Source: FEN-1219 sp963817615
GTDB taxonomy: Bacteria; Pseudomonadota; Gammaproteobacteria; Steroidobacterales; Rariloculaceae
Length of the DNA stretch: 64,000 bases
Direction of reading: 5' to 3'
Assembly: GCA_963817615.1 (NCBI GenBank)
Contig: CAWFPH010000003.1
Location: 992,001 to 1,056,000 of the forward strand
In this document: piece by piece, positions 1-8,705 of the stretch
How the letters are laid out: every line of letters starts with the position of its first letter
How positions within the stretch are numbered: the first letter of the stretch is position 1
Program-made: the position numbers and the translations under genes
The notes under the pieces: generated by a model
Told to the model about the DNA's origin: nothing
Databases searched by the model: none
The model's input: the letters and a program-made list of their open reading frames with translations, nothing else

Positions 1-243
1 TTTTGCGCGTCACCGCCCAGGTACGCCTCCTGAAGCGGTGCCATTTCCCCACGTCCGGCCGACCCAGTGCCGGACGTCCGGTGAATACGTTATACGACTG
101 CGTCGTTGCAGACAAGTAGCACGAGGACTCGGGAACCGCTCGGGCCGCCTCGGCCCTGCCGGCGGAGGCACCGGCTTCGGCTCGCAGCATGCCACGACCC
201 TGTTGCGGCAGCGCCAATGTTTGGCGCGGCCCGGCTGTCGCAG

Positions 244-531
244 CTACGACGGCCGAAGCGAGCCGTCGGTTGCCACCGCGCTCACGTCCCCTGCGGGCGG
301 GCCCGCCAGCATTGCGTACGGAAAGTCCGAGCCCAATTGCTCGAGCTCCTCGGCGAAGTGCGCATCGATGCGCCGTTGCTGCTCGAGCGACAGCATTTCG
401 CTCGAGTGACCCGGCCTACCCTCACGCATCATTTTCAATCCTTCGCCCCAAGGCAGCGTGCCTTTGGGCATCGGGCTGAACTTGTCCTCGATAGCGCTCA
501 TGAACGCGAACGTGCTCTTTTCGATTGCTGC
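244..531 (-). pseudogene. sulfotransferase C-terminal remnant
   Basis: The last ~95 residues of a minus-strand reading frame look like the C-terminal end of a sulfotransferase: a helix segment reading STFAFMSAIEDKFSPMP, then an arginine-glycine loop and the ending RIDAHFAEELEQLGSDFPYA, the pattern seen where these enzymes finish their PAPS-binding fold. No N-terminal PAPS-binding loop or catalytic region can be read upstream (higher coordinates), where the frame turns to low-information sequence running into the next gene's operator. I therefore read it as a remnant. The family assignment rests on pattern memory of a short segment, so it is tentative. Confidence 0.35.
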
Positions 532-839
532 GCGGGCGCTGTCGCCCGAGCGCGCGGATCGCTCAAAGGTATCGCCATTCTCGCCCTGTTCCGCCGCTCC
601 ATGTCCGGCCAACTGATCAGGTCGTGAATGTGCGCATAGTCGGTCGCCTCGCTGCGCCCGATTCATGATCGTGACGAGTGCCGACTCGAAACCGAGTCGC
701 GTGAGGAGCCAGTTCAAGGAAACGATCGCGCCGTAGAAGACGACTGCGATCAAAGAATCGCAGGCTTCGACGCTCTGCGGTCGATCTTCGGGACTCGACA
801 GCCGCGATGCTTTCGAGGGGGCTCGACATGGGCTCATTG
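532..839. other. unassigned stretch upstream of the TetR gene
   Basis: No convincing gene. Two minus-strand frames are open here but neither reads as a recognisable protein; they may be decayed sequence belonging to the sulfotransferase remnant. The right end holds the promoter/operator region of the TetR gene. Confidence 0.4.
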
Positions 840-857
840 TGAGTGAGTACTCACTCA
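840..857. promoter_or_regulatory. 18-bp perfect palindrome, likely TetR operator
   Basis: TGAGTGAGTACTCACTCA is a perfect inverted repeat ending three bases before the ATG at 861. TetR-family repressors commonly bind palindromes of this size in their own promoter. Its position makes autoregulation, and co-regulation of the downstream exporter, the simplest reading. That the TetR protein binds here is inference. Confidence 0.65.
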
Positions 858-860
858 TAT

Positions 861-1472
861 ATGATGAACGCAATGAACAAGAGGCAAGCGCGGTCCAGGC
901 CGATGGCTCCAGCCGACCGGCGCCGCGCAATTCTCGACGTCGTCACTCCGCTGCTGATCGAGAAGGGCTCGGCGCTCACGACCGCCGAAATGGCACAGGC
1001 CGCGAATATCGCCGAGGGCACCATATTTCGGGTCTTTCCCGATAAGCCTGCCGTGATCTTCGAGGCCGCCAAGGCTGCCATGGAGCCGACACCGGTCGCC
1101 GAGGCGATCGCAGCCATCAGCCCCTCGGCGCCGATGAGAACCCAGCTCGCCGAGGCCGCCCGCGTGCTGCTCGATCGCTTCAACCGAATGATGGCGCTCG
1201 GTGAGTCGCTGCGCTCCGTCTCGGCGCTGCACGCCGATCGGCAACGGGACGTGACCCGTCTCGTCAAGGAATCCGCTGCCGTCATCTCCGCGGCTCTTGT
1301 GAAGCTGTTCGAACGTCATCGCGCAGCACTCCGAGTCTCGCCGTCCCAGGCGGCAGCCGCTTTCCGCGGCCTCGTCTTTGCAAGCGGACATCCGCTGCTC
1401 CTCCCCAACGAGCGGCTTGCAATCGACGAGGCCGTGAGCATCCTGCTCTCCGGTATCGCCAAACGGGAATAG
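861..1472 (+). CDS. TetR/AcrR-family transcriptional regulator
   Basis: A DNA-binding repressor of about 203 residues. The N-terminal helix-turn-helix reads RRRAILDVVTPLLIEKGSALTTAEMAQAANIAEGTIFRVFPDK, the classic TetR pattern ending in the recognition helix and the F-x-D-K turn. The C-terminal ligand-binding half is helical and not diagnostic. In-frame ATGs lie at 861, 864 and 873. A GTG at 843 also extends the frame but lies inside the palindrome at 840-857, so a start at 861 or later is preferred. The gene ends 14 bp before an ABC exporter in the same orientation, suggesting the regulator controls that exporter and itself. The ligand is unknown. Confidence 0.88.
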   Translation: MMNAMNKRQARSRPMAPADRRRAILDVVTPLLIEKGSALTTAEMAQAANIAEGTIFRVFPDKPAVIFEAAKAAMEPTPVAEAIAAISPSAPMRTQLAEAARVLLDRFNRMMALGESLRSVSALHADRQRDVTRLVKESAAVISAALVKLFERHRAALRVSPSQAAAAFRGLVFASGHPLLLPNERLAIDEAVSILLSGIAKRE

Positions 1473-1486
1473 GCATCGACTCGACC

Positions 1487-3220
1487 ATGTTGCTACGACT
1501 GCTCCGGACCTACCTGGCGCCCTACAAAGGGCTCATCGCCGCCATCGTCGCGCTGCAACTCGTCTCGACGATCGCCTCTCTCTATCTGCCGACTTTGAAC
1601 GCGGACATCATCGACAATGGCGTGGTGCGCGGGAACAGCGCCTACATCGTCCGGGTCGGCGCACTGATGCTCGGAATCTCGTTCCTGCAGATCCTGGGCT
1701 CGATCGCCGCGGTCTACCTCGGAGCGCGCACGGCCATGGGGTTCGGCCGCGATCTGCGCAGCGCCATCTTCCGCCGAGTGGGTGAATTCTCGAGTCGCGA
1801 GGTGGCCGCCTTCGGCGCGCCGTCGTTGATCACGCGCAATACCAACGATGTCCAGCAGGTGCAGACGCTCGCCATGATGACCTTCACGCTGATGGTCATG
1901 GCCCCGATCATGATGATCGGCGGAATCATCATGGCCGTTCGGCAGGACCTCGGTCTGTCCTGGCTCGTCGTCGTCGCCGTCCCCACGCTCGCCGTTTCGC
2001 TGGGTCTCATCATCGCTCGAATGATTCCCGCCTATCGAACGATGCAAACACGCATCGACCAAGTGAATCGCGTGTTGCGCGAGCAGGCCACGGGTATTCG
2101 CGTGTTGCGCGCGTTCGTGAGAGAACCGTTCGAAGAGGCTCGCTTTGCCGGCGCGAACGCCGACCTGACCAATGTGTCGATCACCGTCGGCCGGTGGATC
2201 GCCGCCATGTTCCCCGTCGTGATCCTGGTCCTGAACCTGGCGAGCGTCGCCGTCCTGTGGTTCGGCGGCTTGAGAGTCGACAGCGGCGACATGCAGATCG
2301 GCTCGTTGACGGCCTTTCTGACCTACCTGGTTCAAATTCTCATGTCGGTGATGATGGCCACCTTCACGCTGATCATGGTCCCTCGGGCCTCCGTCTCCGC
2401 CGATCGGATCGGCGGCGTTCTCGACACCCGGTCTTCGGTCGTGCCGCCCGTCGCGGGCATCACGCAGGTCGCGTTGCACGGCCGCCTCCAGCTGCACGGC
2501 GTGCGGTACGTGTATCCGGGAGCTCACGATCCCGTGCTGCGCGATGTCACGTTCGAGGCTCGGCCGGGACAGACCACCGCGATCATCGGATCGACGGGAG
2601 CCGGCAAGACGACTCTGATCAGCCTGATCCCGCGGCTCTTCGACGTGACGTCCGGCGAGGTCCTCGTCGACGGCATCGACGTCCGCAAGCTCGACCCCGA
2701 AACGCTCTGGTCGAAGATCGGACTCGTGCCGCAAACGCCGTATTTGTTCTCCGGTACCGTGGCCAGCAATCTCAGGTACGGAAAACCGAGCGCAAGCGAC
2801 GAAGAAATGTGGGCCGCGCTCGAGATCGCCCAAGCCAAGGATTTCGTTGCGGCCATGCCCGGAGGGCTCGACGCCCCCATCGCACAAGGCGGAACCAACG
2901 TCTCCGGCGGACAACGTCAACGCCTCTCCATCGCCAGGGCGCTCGTGCGCAAGCCCGAGCTGTATCTGTTCGACGACTCGTTCTCGGCGCTCGATCTTGC
3001 GACCGAAGCGAGATTGCGGAGGGCATTGGGGCGGGTGACTCGCGATGCGACCGTCGTGCTCGTAGCGCAACGCGTATCGACGATCAAAGACGCGGACCAG
3101 ATCGTCGTGCTCGAAGACGGCGCCGTGGTCGGCCTTGGAACGCACGAGTCACTGCTCGAAACGTGCTCGACCTATCAGGAGATCGTCGAGTCGCAGCAAA
3201 TGCTGCAGGTGGCGTCATGA
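1487..3220 (+). CDS. heterodimeric ABC exporter subunit, degenerate-ATPase half
   Basis: A 577-residue half-transporter with an N-terminal six-helix membrane domain and a C-terminal nucleotide-binding domain. Visible motifs are Walker A GSTGAGKTT (~residues 367-375), an intact signature NVSGGQRQR (~470) and Walker B LYLFDDSFSALD (~490), in which the usual catalytic glutamate is aspartate. That substitution marks the non-hydrolysing site of heterodimeric exporters such as TM287/288 and BmrCD. The stop codon overlaps the start of the partner gene (ATGA at 3217-3220), so the two are translationally coupled. Together with the upstream TetR gene this looks like an inducible drug or lipid exporter. 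The substrate cannot be read from sequence. Confidence 0.93.
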   Translation: MLLRLLRTYLAPYKGLIAAIVALQLVSTIASLYLPTLNADIIDNGVVRGNSAYIVRVGALMLGISFLQILGSIAAVYLGARTAMGFGRDLRSAIFRRVGEFSSREVAAFGAPSLITRNTNDVQQVQTLAMMTFTLMVMAPIMMIGGIIMAVRQDLGLSWLVVVAVPTLAVSLGLIIARMIPAYRTMQTRIDQVNRVLREQATGIRVLRAFVREPFEEARFAGANADLTNVSITVGRWIAAMFPVVILVLNLASVAVLWFGGLRVDSGDMQIGSLTAFLTYLVQILMSVMMATFTLIMVPRASVSADRIGGVLDTRSSVVPPVAGITQVALHGRLQLHGVRYVYPGAHDPVLRDVTFEARPGQTTAIIGSTGAGKTTLISLIPRLFDVTSGEVLVDGIDVRKLDPETLWSKIGLVPQTPYLFSGTVASNLRYGKPSASDEEMWAALEIAQAKDFVAAMPGGLDAPIAQGGTNVSGGQRQRLSIARALVRKPELYLFDDSFSALDLATEARLRRALGRVTRDATVVLVAQRVSTIKDADQIVVLEDGAVVGLGTHESLLETCSTYQEIVESQQMLQVAS

Positions 3221-5184
3221 GCCGTGACCCCAAGACCATGAAGGCCACCGAGCGCATCCAAATGCAGGGCGGCCCGGGCCGCGGGATGGGCGGTCCGATC
3301 AATCAGAAGCCGGTCTCGTTTACCGCCTCCGGCAAACGCGTGCTCGCAATGCTGCGGCCGCAGCGCGTCAAGATCTTCGCGGTCATTCTCGCCGCCGTTG
3401 CCAGCGTCGCGCTGGGCGCGCTGGGTCCGAGGGTGCTCGGACACGCGACCGATCTCATATTCGCGGGCGTCATCGGCAAGACGCTGCCGGCGAATATCAC
3501 GAAGCAGCAGGCGATCGACACCGCAATTGCCCAAGGGCGGACCCAGATCGCCGACTTGCTGCGGGGCATCGATCTGACACCGGGACAAGGCATCGATTTC
3601 GCGGCCATCGCGCACGTTCTGCTCCTCGTGCTGGCTCTCTATGCCGCGTCCGCGTTGCTCTCGTTCCTGCAGGGCTACCTGCTCAACGAGGCGGTTCAGC
3701 GCACGATGTTTCAATTGCGATCCGCCGTGGAGCAGAAGCTCAATCGGTTGCCGCTGCGCTATTTCGATCGACAGCCCCGCGGCGAGATCCTGAGCCGCGT
3801 CACGAACGACATCGACAACGTGTCGCAGAGCCTCCAGCAGACGATGAGCCAGCTGCTTACCTCGCTGCTGACGATCGCGTTCGTGGTCACGATGATGTTC
3901 GTCATCTCGGCGACGCTCGCGTTGATCGCTTTGGTAACCATTCCGGTGACGATGTTCGTCGCCGGCTTCGTCATGCGGCATTCCCAAAAGGAGTTCGTCG
4001 CGCAGTGGCGCCGAACCGGCGCGCTCAACTCCCAGATCGAAGAGGCTTTCACCGGGCACTCTCTGATGAAGGTGTTCGGCCGGCACAAGGAGGTTCAGGC
4101 GGCGTTCGAAGTCGACAACGAGGGGCTGTATCAAGCCAGCTTTCGAGCGCAGTTTCTCTCCGGCCTGATCATGCCGATCATGATGTTCGTCGGCAATCTC
4201 AACTATGTCGTCATCGCCGTCCTCGGCGGCCTGCGCGTCGCCGCCGGCGCGATGAGCCTCGGCGACGTGCAGGCGTTCATCCAATATTCCCGGCAATTTA
4301 CGCAGCCGGTCACCCAGGCGGCGTCGATGATCAACCTGCTGCAATCGGGCGTGGCCTCGGCCGAACGCGTGTTCGAGCTGCTCGATGCGGAGGAACAGAC
4401 ATCCGACGCGCATCATCCGCGGCTCGCCAAAGTGCCGCACGGACGAGTGACGTTCGAGCACGTGTTCTTCCGCTACGACCCCGAGCGGCCGCTCATCGAA
4501 GACTTGTCGATGACCGTGGAGCCGGGACAGACCGTGGCGATCGTCGGCCCCACCGGCGCCGGCAAAACGACGATCGTCAATCTGATCATGCGCTTCTACG
4601 AGCTCGACTCCGGGCGAATCACGCTCGACGGGGTCGATGCGACCTCAATGTCCCGCGCCGACCTCCGCTCACAAATCGGCATGGTGCTGCAAGACACTTG
4701 GCTGTTCAAAGGCACGATTCGCGACAACATTGCCTACGGACGCCCCGACGCCTCCGAGGCGGAGATCCTCGAAGCCGCCAAGGCCACGTTCGTCGATCGC
4801 TTCGTGCACAGCCTTCCCGACGGCTATGACACGATCATCGACGACGAGGGCACGAACATCAGCGCCGGCGAGAAGCAGCTCATCACGATCGCGAGGGCCT
4901 TCGTCGCGCAGCCGGCACTGCTGATCCTCGACGAGGCCACGAGCTCCGTCGACACGCGAACGGAGCTGCTTCTCCAACACGCGATGGCCGCATTGCGCTC
5001 GGACCGAACGAGCTTCGTGATCGCGCATCGCCTCTCGACCATCCGCGACGCGGACCTCATTCTCGTGATGGAGGACGGTCGGATCGTCGAACGAGGCACG
5101 CACGACGAGCTCGTCGCGCGATCCGGCGCGTACGCACATCTGTACAACTCGCAGTTCGCCGGCCCCGAAACCGTGGCGGCATGA
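3217..5184 (+). CDS. heterodimeric ABC exporter subunit, catalytic half
   Basis: A 655-residue partner of the preceding subunit. A glycine/methionine-rich N-terminal tail (about 40 residues) precedes the membrane domain, which has a long extracytoplasmic insertion between the first two membrane helices (~residues 80-130). The nucleotide-binding domain has Walker A VGPTGAGKTT (~442), a degenerate signature NISAGEKQ instead of LSGGQ (~546), and Walker B LLILDEATSSVD with the catalytic glutamate (~567). Paired with the first subunit this gives one competent and one degenerate ATP site. The start is the ATG within the ATGA overlap. A longer upstream frame is open only because of overlap with the first gene. 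Confidence 0.93.
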   Translation: MSRDPKTMKATERIQMQGGPGRGMGGPINQKPVSFTASGKRVLAMLRPQRVKIFAVILAAVASVALGALGPRVLGHATDLIFAGVIGKTLPANITKQQAIDTAIAQGRTQIADLLRGIDLTPGQGIDFAAIAHVLLLVLALYAASALLSFLQGYLLNEAVQRTMFQLRSAVEQKLNRLPLRYFDRQPRGEILSRVTNDIDNVSQSLQQTMSQLLTSLLTIAFVVTMMFVISATLALIALVTIPVTMFVAGFVMRHSQKEFVAQWRRTGALNSQIEEAFTGHSLMKVFGRHKEVQAAFEVDNEGLYQASFRAQFLSGLIMPIMMFVGNLNYVVIAVLGGLRVAAGAMSLGDVQAFIQYSRQFTQPVTQAASMINLLQSGVASAERVFELLDAEEQTSDAHHPRLAKVPHGRVTFEHVFFRYDPERPLIEDLSMTVEPGQTVAIVGPTGAGKTTIVNLIMRFYELDSGRITLDGVDATSMSRADLRSQIGMVLQDTWLFKGTIRDNIAYGRPDASEAEILEAAKATFVDRFVHSLPDGYDTIIDDEGTNISAGEKQLITIARAFVAQPALLILDEATSSVDTRTELLLQHAMAALRSDRTSFVIAHRLSTIRDADLILVMEDGRIVERGTHDELVARSGAYAHLYNSQFAGPETVAA

Positions 5185-5230
5185 GGCGAGACGGCCTTGC
5201 CGCCGCCGGCTCGAGCGCGCAACGGGACGC

Positions 5231-6091
5231 TCAGCGCTTGCGAATCATCACGTTGCCGTTGAAAGTCTTGAGACGAATGTCCGGACCGCCCCGCCCCACC
5301 ACGGCGACCGTCTCGCGCTCGAGTCGCACCTCGTAACGGCCATTCCCGCCGCCTTGCGTAACCGCGGGCGGTTGCTGCTGCACGGCCACGTCGAAGTCGG
5401 TGTAGAACTCGCCCCGCCCGCTCGTCACGCGCAGCGTCGCGGCGAGATTCGCGGGGAACGTGACGTCCACGTCGCCATTGAAGGTGTTGAACGACATCGC
5501 CTTGCCGGCCGTCACCTCGGTGAACGTCGTCCGAATCGTGCCGTTGGTCGTGCTCGCGACGAGCGATCCGGCAATGTCTTTCGCGACGATCCGGCCGTTG
5601 ACGTTCGAGAGCTCGTGCTCGCCCGACACGCCTGTGACCGTCAGGTCGCCGCCGTTCACCGTCTTCGCACGCACCGACGTGCTCCGCGGCACGGAGATGT
5701 CGAGGGCCAGGGGTTGCCGCGAAAAGTCGGTCTTCACCGACACGACGTTGTTGTCCTCGGTCGCGGTCAGGCCGATCGAGGCGTTTGGTATCCGACGCAA
5801 GCCGGCGGTGCTCGACGCGTCTTCGTCTTTGTTCTCGCCGAAGCGCGGCCGACGGCGATCGTCGCCGGGCTCGACCTCCGCAGTCGTCGCCTCACGCGCG
5901 ACGATCACGACTTCCTTGCCGTCGTAGGCGCTCACGTTGATCGCGGTTCTGAGCGTGTCGATTTCCAGCACCGCCGGGCGCGAGGCGTCCGTCAGCGGCA
6001 CCACGATGCGCTCCTCGGCATGCGCGGCCCACGCCGCGAGCGAGCCGAGCGCAACCACTATCGCGTTGGCAATCTTCATCGTCGCGCTCAT
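5231..6091 (-). CDS. exported DUF4097-type protein, second copy
   Basis: A 286-residue protein with a signal peptide (MKIANAIVVALGSLAAWAAHAEE) followed by repeated beta-strand turns such as VNGGDLTV, VNGRIVAKD, TNGTIRT, FNGDVDVT and FNGNVMIRK. This right-handed beta-solenoid pattern is that of the DUF4097 'putative adhesin' family, also seen in LiaG-like proteins. Its start overlaps the stop of the upstream paralogue by 4 bp (6088-6091), and it is the last gene of the sigma-factor operon. Starts at 6091 (MSATMK) or 6079 are both possible. Function is unknown; an envelope role is inferred from export and context. Confidence 0.85.
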   Translation of the reverse strand: MSATMKIANAIVVALGSLAAWAAHAEERIVVPLTDASRPAVLEIDTLRTAINVSAYDGKEVVIVAREATTAEVEPGDDRRRPRFGENKDEDASSTAGLRRIPNASIGLTATEDNNVVSVKTDFSRQPLALDISVPRSTSVRAKTVNGGDLTVTGVSGEHELSNVNGRIVAKDIAGSLVASTTNGTIRTTFTEVTAGKAMSFNTFNGDVDVTFPANLAATLRVTSGRGEFYTDFDVAVQQQPPAVTQGGGNGRYEVRLERETVAVVGRGGPDIRLKTFNGNVMIRKR

Positions 6092-6948
6092 CGGCCGGCC
6101 TTGCGAACGTAGACGTTGCCATTGAGCGTTTCGAACGAGTACGCCGGTCCGCCGGCACCGACCCGAATCGCGGACCCGTGCTCCGTGCGGACGACGAGCT
6201 TGCCGCCATCGCGCGAGCGGTCGGGGACGGGCTCGCTCGGAAGCGGCTGCGAATCGAAGTCGGTGTAGATCTCGCCGTGCGTCGTCTTGAACGATAGATC
6301 GGCCGCGAGATTCTGCGGAAGCGATACGTCGATCTTGCCGTTGACGGTCTTGAAGGAGGTCGCGGCCGGGGGCGCGCGCTCGAAGACGGCGCTGACCGCC
6401 CCATTCACGGTACTGATGCGGCCGGCCCCGCGGACGCCCGTGAGCCGCACGGCGCCGTTGACGTTCCGCACGTCGAAGTTCCCGCGCACACCCTCGACGA
6501 CGACGTCGCCGCCGTTGACGGTCGCAAGCTCGACGGCGGCGTCGCGCGGCACGCGCACTTCGATGTCGTAGGCCACCCGATAACCGTCCCAGCGGTTCCA
6601 GCTGCAATCGTTGCCCTGCGCGCCCACTTGCCTCACGCGAAAGGCCACTCGGCCCTCTTCGCTCTCCGTGCGGAGCTCGACCTCGGCGCGCGCGCGGTCG
6701 ATATCGGCGCGAAGATCACCGCTAATCGTCTCGGTAGCGGTCATGTCCACCGTGGGGAGATCGTGCGCGATGACTCGCACGGAGCCGAACACGTTCTTCA
6801 CGATCACGGTCGGCGGACCGTTGCCCGGAACGCGCACGCTGTCCTGCAACGTGCGCTTGTCCGTGACTTCGGCCCGCGCGGCGCCCGCCGAAACGGCAAG
6901 CGCAACGCTCAACAGTGCCACCTTCGAGAGCTCTAGGGTCGATCGCAT
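6088..6948 (-). CDS. exported DUF4097-type protein, first copy
   Basis: A 286-residue exported protein (signal peptide MRSTLELSKVALLSVALAVSAGAARAE) with the same beta-solenoid repeats as its downstream neighbour: VNGGDVVVEG, VNGAVRLTG, VNGAVSAVF, VNGKIDVSLP and LNGNVYVRK. The start at 6948 is supported by AAGGAG seven bases upstream. The two copies have equal length and the same ending pattern (a final NGNV strand), so they are most simply a tandem duplication that has since diverged. The gene follows the anti-sigma factor by 11 bp and is probably part of the envelope response the sigma factor controls. Confidence 0.87.
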   Translation of the reverse strand: MRSTLELSKVALLSVALAVSAGAARAEVTDKRTLQDSVRVPGNGPPTVIVKNVFGSVRVIAHDLPTVDMTATETISGDLRADIDRARAEVELRTESEEGRVAFRVRQVGAQGNDCSWNRWDGYRVAYDIEVRVPRDAAVELATVNGGDVVVEGVRGNFDVRNVNGAVRLTGVRGAGRISTVNGAVSAVFERAPPAATSFKTVNGKIDVSLPQNLAADLSFKTTHGEIYTDFDSQPLPSEPVPDRSRDGGKLVVRTEHGSAIRVGAGGPAYSFETLNGNVYVRKAGR

Positions 6949-6959
6949 GAGGATCTCCT

Positions 6960-7763
6960 TCAAATTTGGGGGCGCGGCGGCACGGCCGTTGCGCCGGACT
7001 GCAAAGCCATGTCGAGATAGTCGCGAACCGCAGGATCGAGGCCGTCGCGATCGTGCAGCCGACGTACGGCCGCCACGCCTTTCGCATCGCCCGTCTCGAG
7101 CAGCGCGTTCGCGAGCGTCACCTGCAGCAGCGGCGAGTCCTGATGCTCGAGCGAGCCCACAAGACCCGCCTCGACCTCGGGCCGGTCGAGCCGCGAGCGC
7201 AGCGCTTCGATCGCGGCGAGGCGCACGCTGACGTTCGGATCGTTCTCGACGCGCTCGAGCAGCGCATTCAGGACCTGGGGCTGGCTGCCGGCGCGCTCCG
7301 CCCACGCGACACCGAGCAGACGCTCCGATGCGGACTGGTGATCGAGCAACGCAAGCCCCACCACGCGCACCTCGGCGCGCAAGTCCGCGATGTCTTCGTT
7401 GCGGGCCGACGGCCACGTGCGGCCGAGCAGTACCCCGGCGACCAGCAGCGCAGCGGCGGCCGCGGCGCGGAGCACCGCGTTCCGCAGCCAAACCGGCGCG
7501 AACGGCCACTGGCGCCGCTCGTCGCGCGCCTCGTACGCAGCGAGCGCCGCATGGAAACGCGCGCGCATGCGCTCGTGCGGCACGTCATGCCCGAGCACGC
7601 CGACATCGGTGCCGAGGCCGGCCCAAAGCCGCGTGATGGATTCCACCGTCGCGCGGCACTCGGCGCAGCCGGCGAGGTGCTCGTCGAGGCGCCTGTCGTC
7701 CGCGACCGACGCGAATCCTTTGAAGCGGTCGAGCAACAATGCGGTGGTGTCTTCACAGCTCAC
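6960..7763 (-). CDS. membrane anti-sigma factor with zinc finger and HEAT-like repeats
   Basis: A 267-residue protein. The N-terminus carries the anti-sigma zinc-binding motif DEHLAGCAECRATV (H29, C33, C36). A single membrane segment lies at ~97-115, preceded by a cytoplasmic linker. The periplasmic part (~125-260) has HEAT-type helical repeats (for example NDPNVSVRLAAIEALRSRLDRPEVEAGLVGSL, cut here to its pattern: VRLAAIEAL and LQVTLANALLE). Its start overlaps the sigma-factor stop by 4 bp, the usual sigma/anti-sigma arrangement. It is expected to hold the sigma factor at the membrane and release it on a periplasmic signal. The HEAT-like sensor region is a protein-binding surface, so the signal may be a protein. 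Confidence 0.85.
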   Translation of the reverse strand: MSCEDTTALLLDRFKGFASVADDRRLDEHLAGCAECRATVESITRLWAGLGTDVGVLGHDVPHERMRARFHAALAAYEARDERRQWPFAPVWLRNAVLRAAAAAALLVAGVLLGRTWPSARNEDIADLRAEVRVVGLALLDHQSASERLLGVAWAERAGSQPQVLNALLERVENDPNVSVRLAAIEALRSRLDRPEVEAGLVGSLEHQDSPLLQVTLANALLETGDAKGVAAVRRLHDRDGLDPAVRDYLDMALQSGATAVPPRPQI

Positions 7764-8314
7764 GTCGGCACCTCACCGGCGAGATCGCGATAGATCTTCC
7801 CGAGTTGCTTCATCGCACGGTGCGCCCGGACCTTGACAGCCTCGACGGAGCAGCCGAGCGTGCGCGCAATCTCTTCGTAGGTCTTGAACTCGTACCGACT
7901 GAGCACGAGTACCTCCCGGCGCTCCACGGGCAGCGCGAGCAGCGCTCGCCGCACCAGGTCGGCCTGCTGCGCGCCCGCGTGATCGTCGTCGGCCTGCGGC
8001 TCGGCCGGGGCGCTGTCGCCCGCCGCCTCTGGAAGTGCGTCGACGGCCGCTCGGCGCCAATGGGCGGCGCAACCATTGCGCGCAATGCCGAACATCCACG
8101 GCGCGAACGCGCTGTCGTCCCGAAAATTCGCCTTGTACTTCAGCATTTTCATGAACACGTCCTGGACCAGGTCCTCGGAGGTCTGGCGGTTGCCCGTCAT
8201 ACGCAGGCAGTACCGGTAGAGCCGCGCGTGGTGCCGCTCGAACAGGATGGCGAGGGCGCTCGTGCGCCCGCCGCGGACCTGCCGCATCAACTCTGAATCG
8301 CTGTCTACGGACAT
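7760..8314 (-). CDS. ECF-type RNA polymerase sigma factor
   Basis: A 184-residue sigma factor with region 2 (ALAILFERHHARLYRYCLR, then TSEDLVQDVFMKML) and region 4 (RREVLVLSRYEFKTYEEIARTLGCSVEAVKVRAHRA), separated by an acidic/alanine-rich linker (~110-125). There is no region 1 or 3, as expected for group 4 (ECF) factors. It is the first gene of an operon with its anti-sigma factor and two exported DUF4097 proteins. A possible self-type promoter lies upstream at 8349-8377. The stimulus is unknown. Confidence 0.93.
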   Translation of the reverse strand: MSVDSDSELMRQVRGGRTSALAILFERHHARLYRYCLRMTGNRQTSEDLVQDVFMKMLKYKANFRDDSAFAPWMFGIARNGCAAHWRRAAVDALPEAAGDSAPAEPQADDDHAGAQQADLVRRALLALPVERREVLVLSRYEFKTYEEIARTLGCSVEAVKVRAHRAMKQLGKIYRDLAGEVPT

Positions 8315-8705
8315 TGGCCGGGTTCGTTCCTCGCGGCGGTCTCAAACCTAGATTCGCGGTCGGCGAGAAACGTTACACCCGGCGGCTGCGGCAGCCGCGC
8401 GCACGAGCCCGGCGCGCGAGTCGCGCGCGTCGAGCACGTCGTGCTTTCGGAGCCGTCAGGCCCTGGTTGCGCCGATCGCTCGGCGCTCGGTGGCCGGGAC
8501 CGCAGTAGCTCGCGAGGCTCGGCTCGAAGGGGCGCGCAGGCGGCGTTGGAGCGCAGATGCGGAGTCGGCGAACGGATCGACTGGCTGGCTGTCCGTCCGG
8601 CGCGGGGAACGCCTTCGACTTGGGCAGCGAGCGACAAACGCCGGAGCGGTCCGGATCCATCCGTCGCACAACGGGGCTGGAATCCGCACCGCTCCGGCAG
8701 GCGGG
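8315..8705. other. intergenic stretch without a gene
   Basis: No credible coding frame. Besides the possible promoter at 8349-8377 it contains a GC-only palindrome at 8412-8428 (arms GCGCGCGA/TCGCGCGC around one G), which could be a hairpin. The stretch separates two minus-strand units and probably holds the 3' end of the rcnB-like transcript. Confidence 0.5.
8349..8377 (-). promoter_or_regulatory. possible ECF-type promoter of the sigma operon
   Basis: Read on the minus strand, TGTAAC (8377-8372) is followed after 15 bp by CGAATCTA (8356-8349), about 35 bp ahead of the sigma-factor start. ECF promoters often have a conserved AAC in the -35 element, and ECF genes are often autoregulated. The -10 match and the spacing are only suggestive. 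Confidence 0.3.

Noticed and set aside
1..243. Overlapping plus-strand frames at the left edge
   Set aside because: They have no start signal, no domain and a composition typical of random GC-rich sequence.
1493..3145. 550-codon minus-strand frame opposite the first ABC subunit
   Set aside because: The composition is Arg/Asp/His-rich with no domain, and it mirrors the codon bias of the real gene on the other strand. Same for the minus-strand frames at 3175-4461 and 19045-20628.
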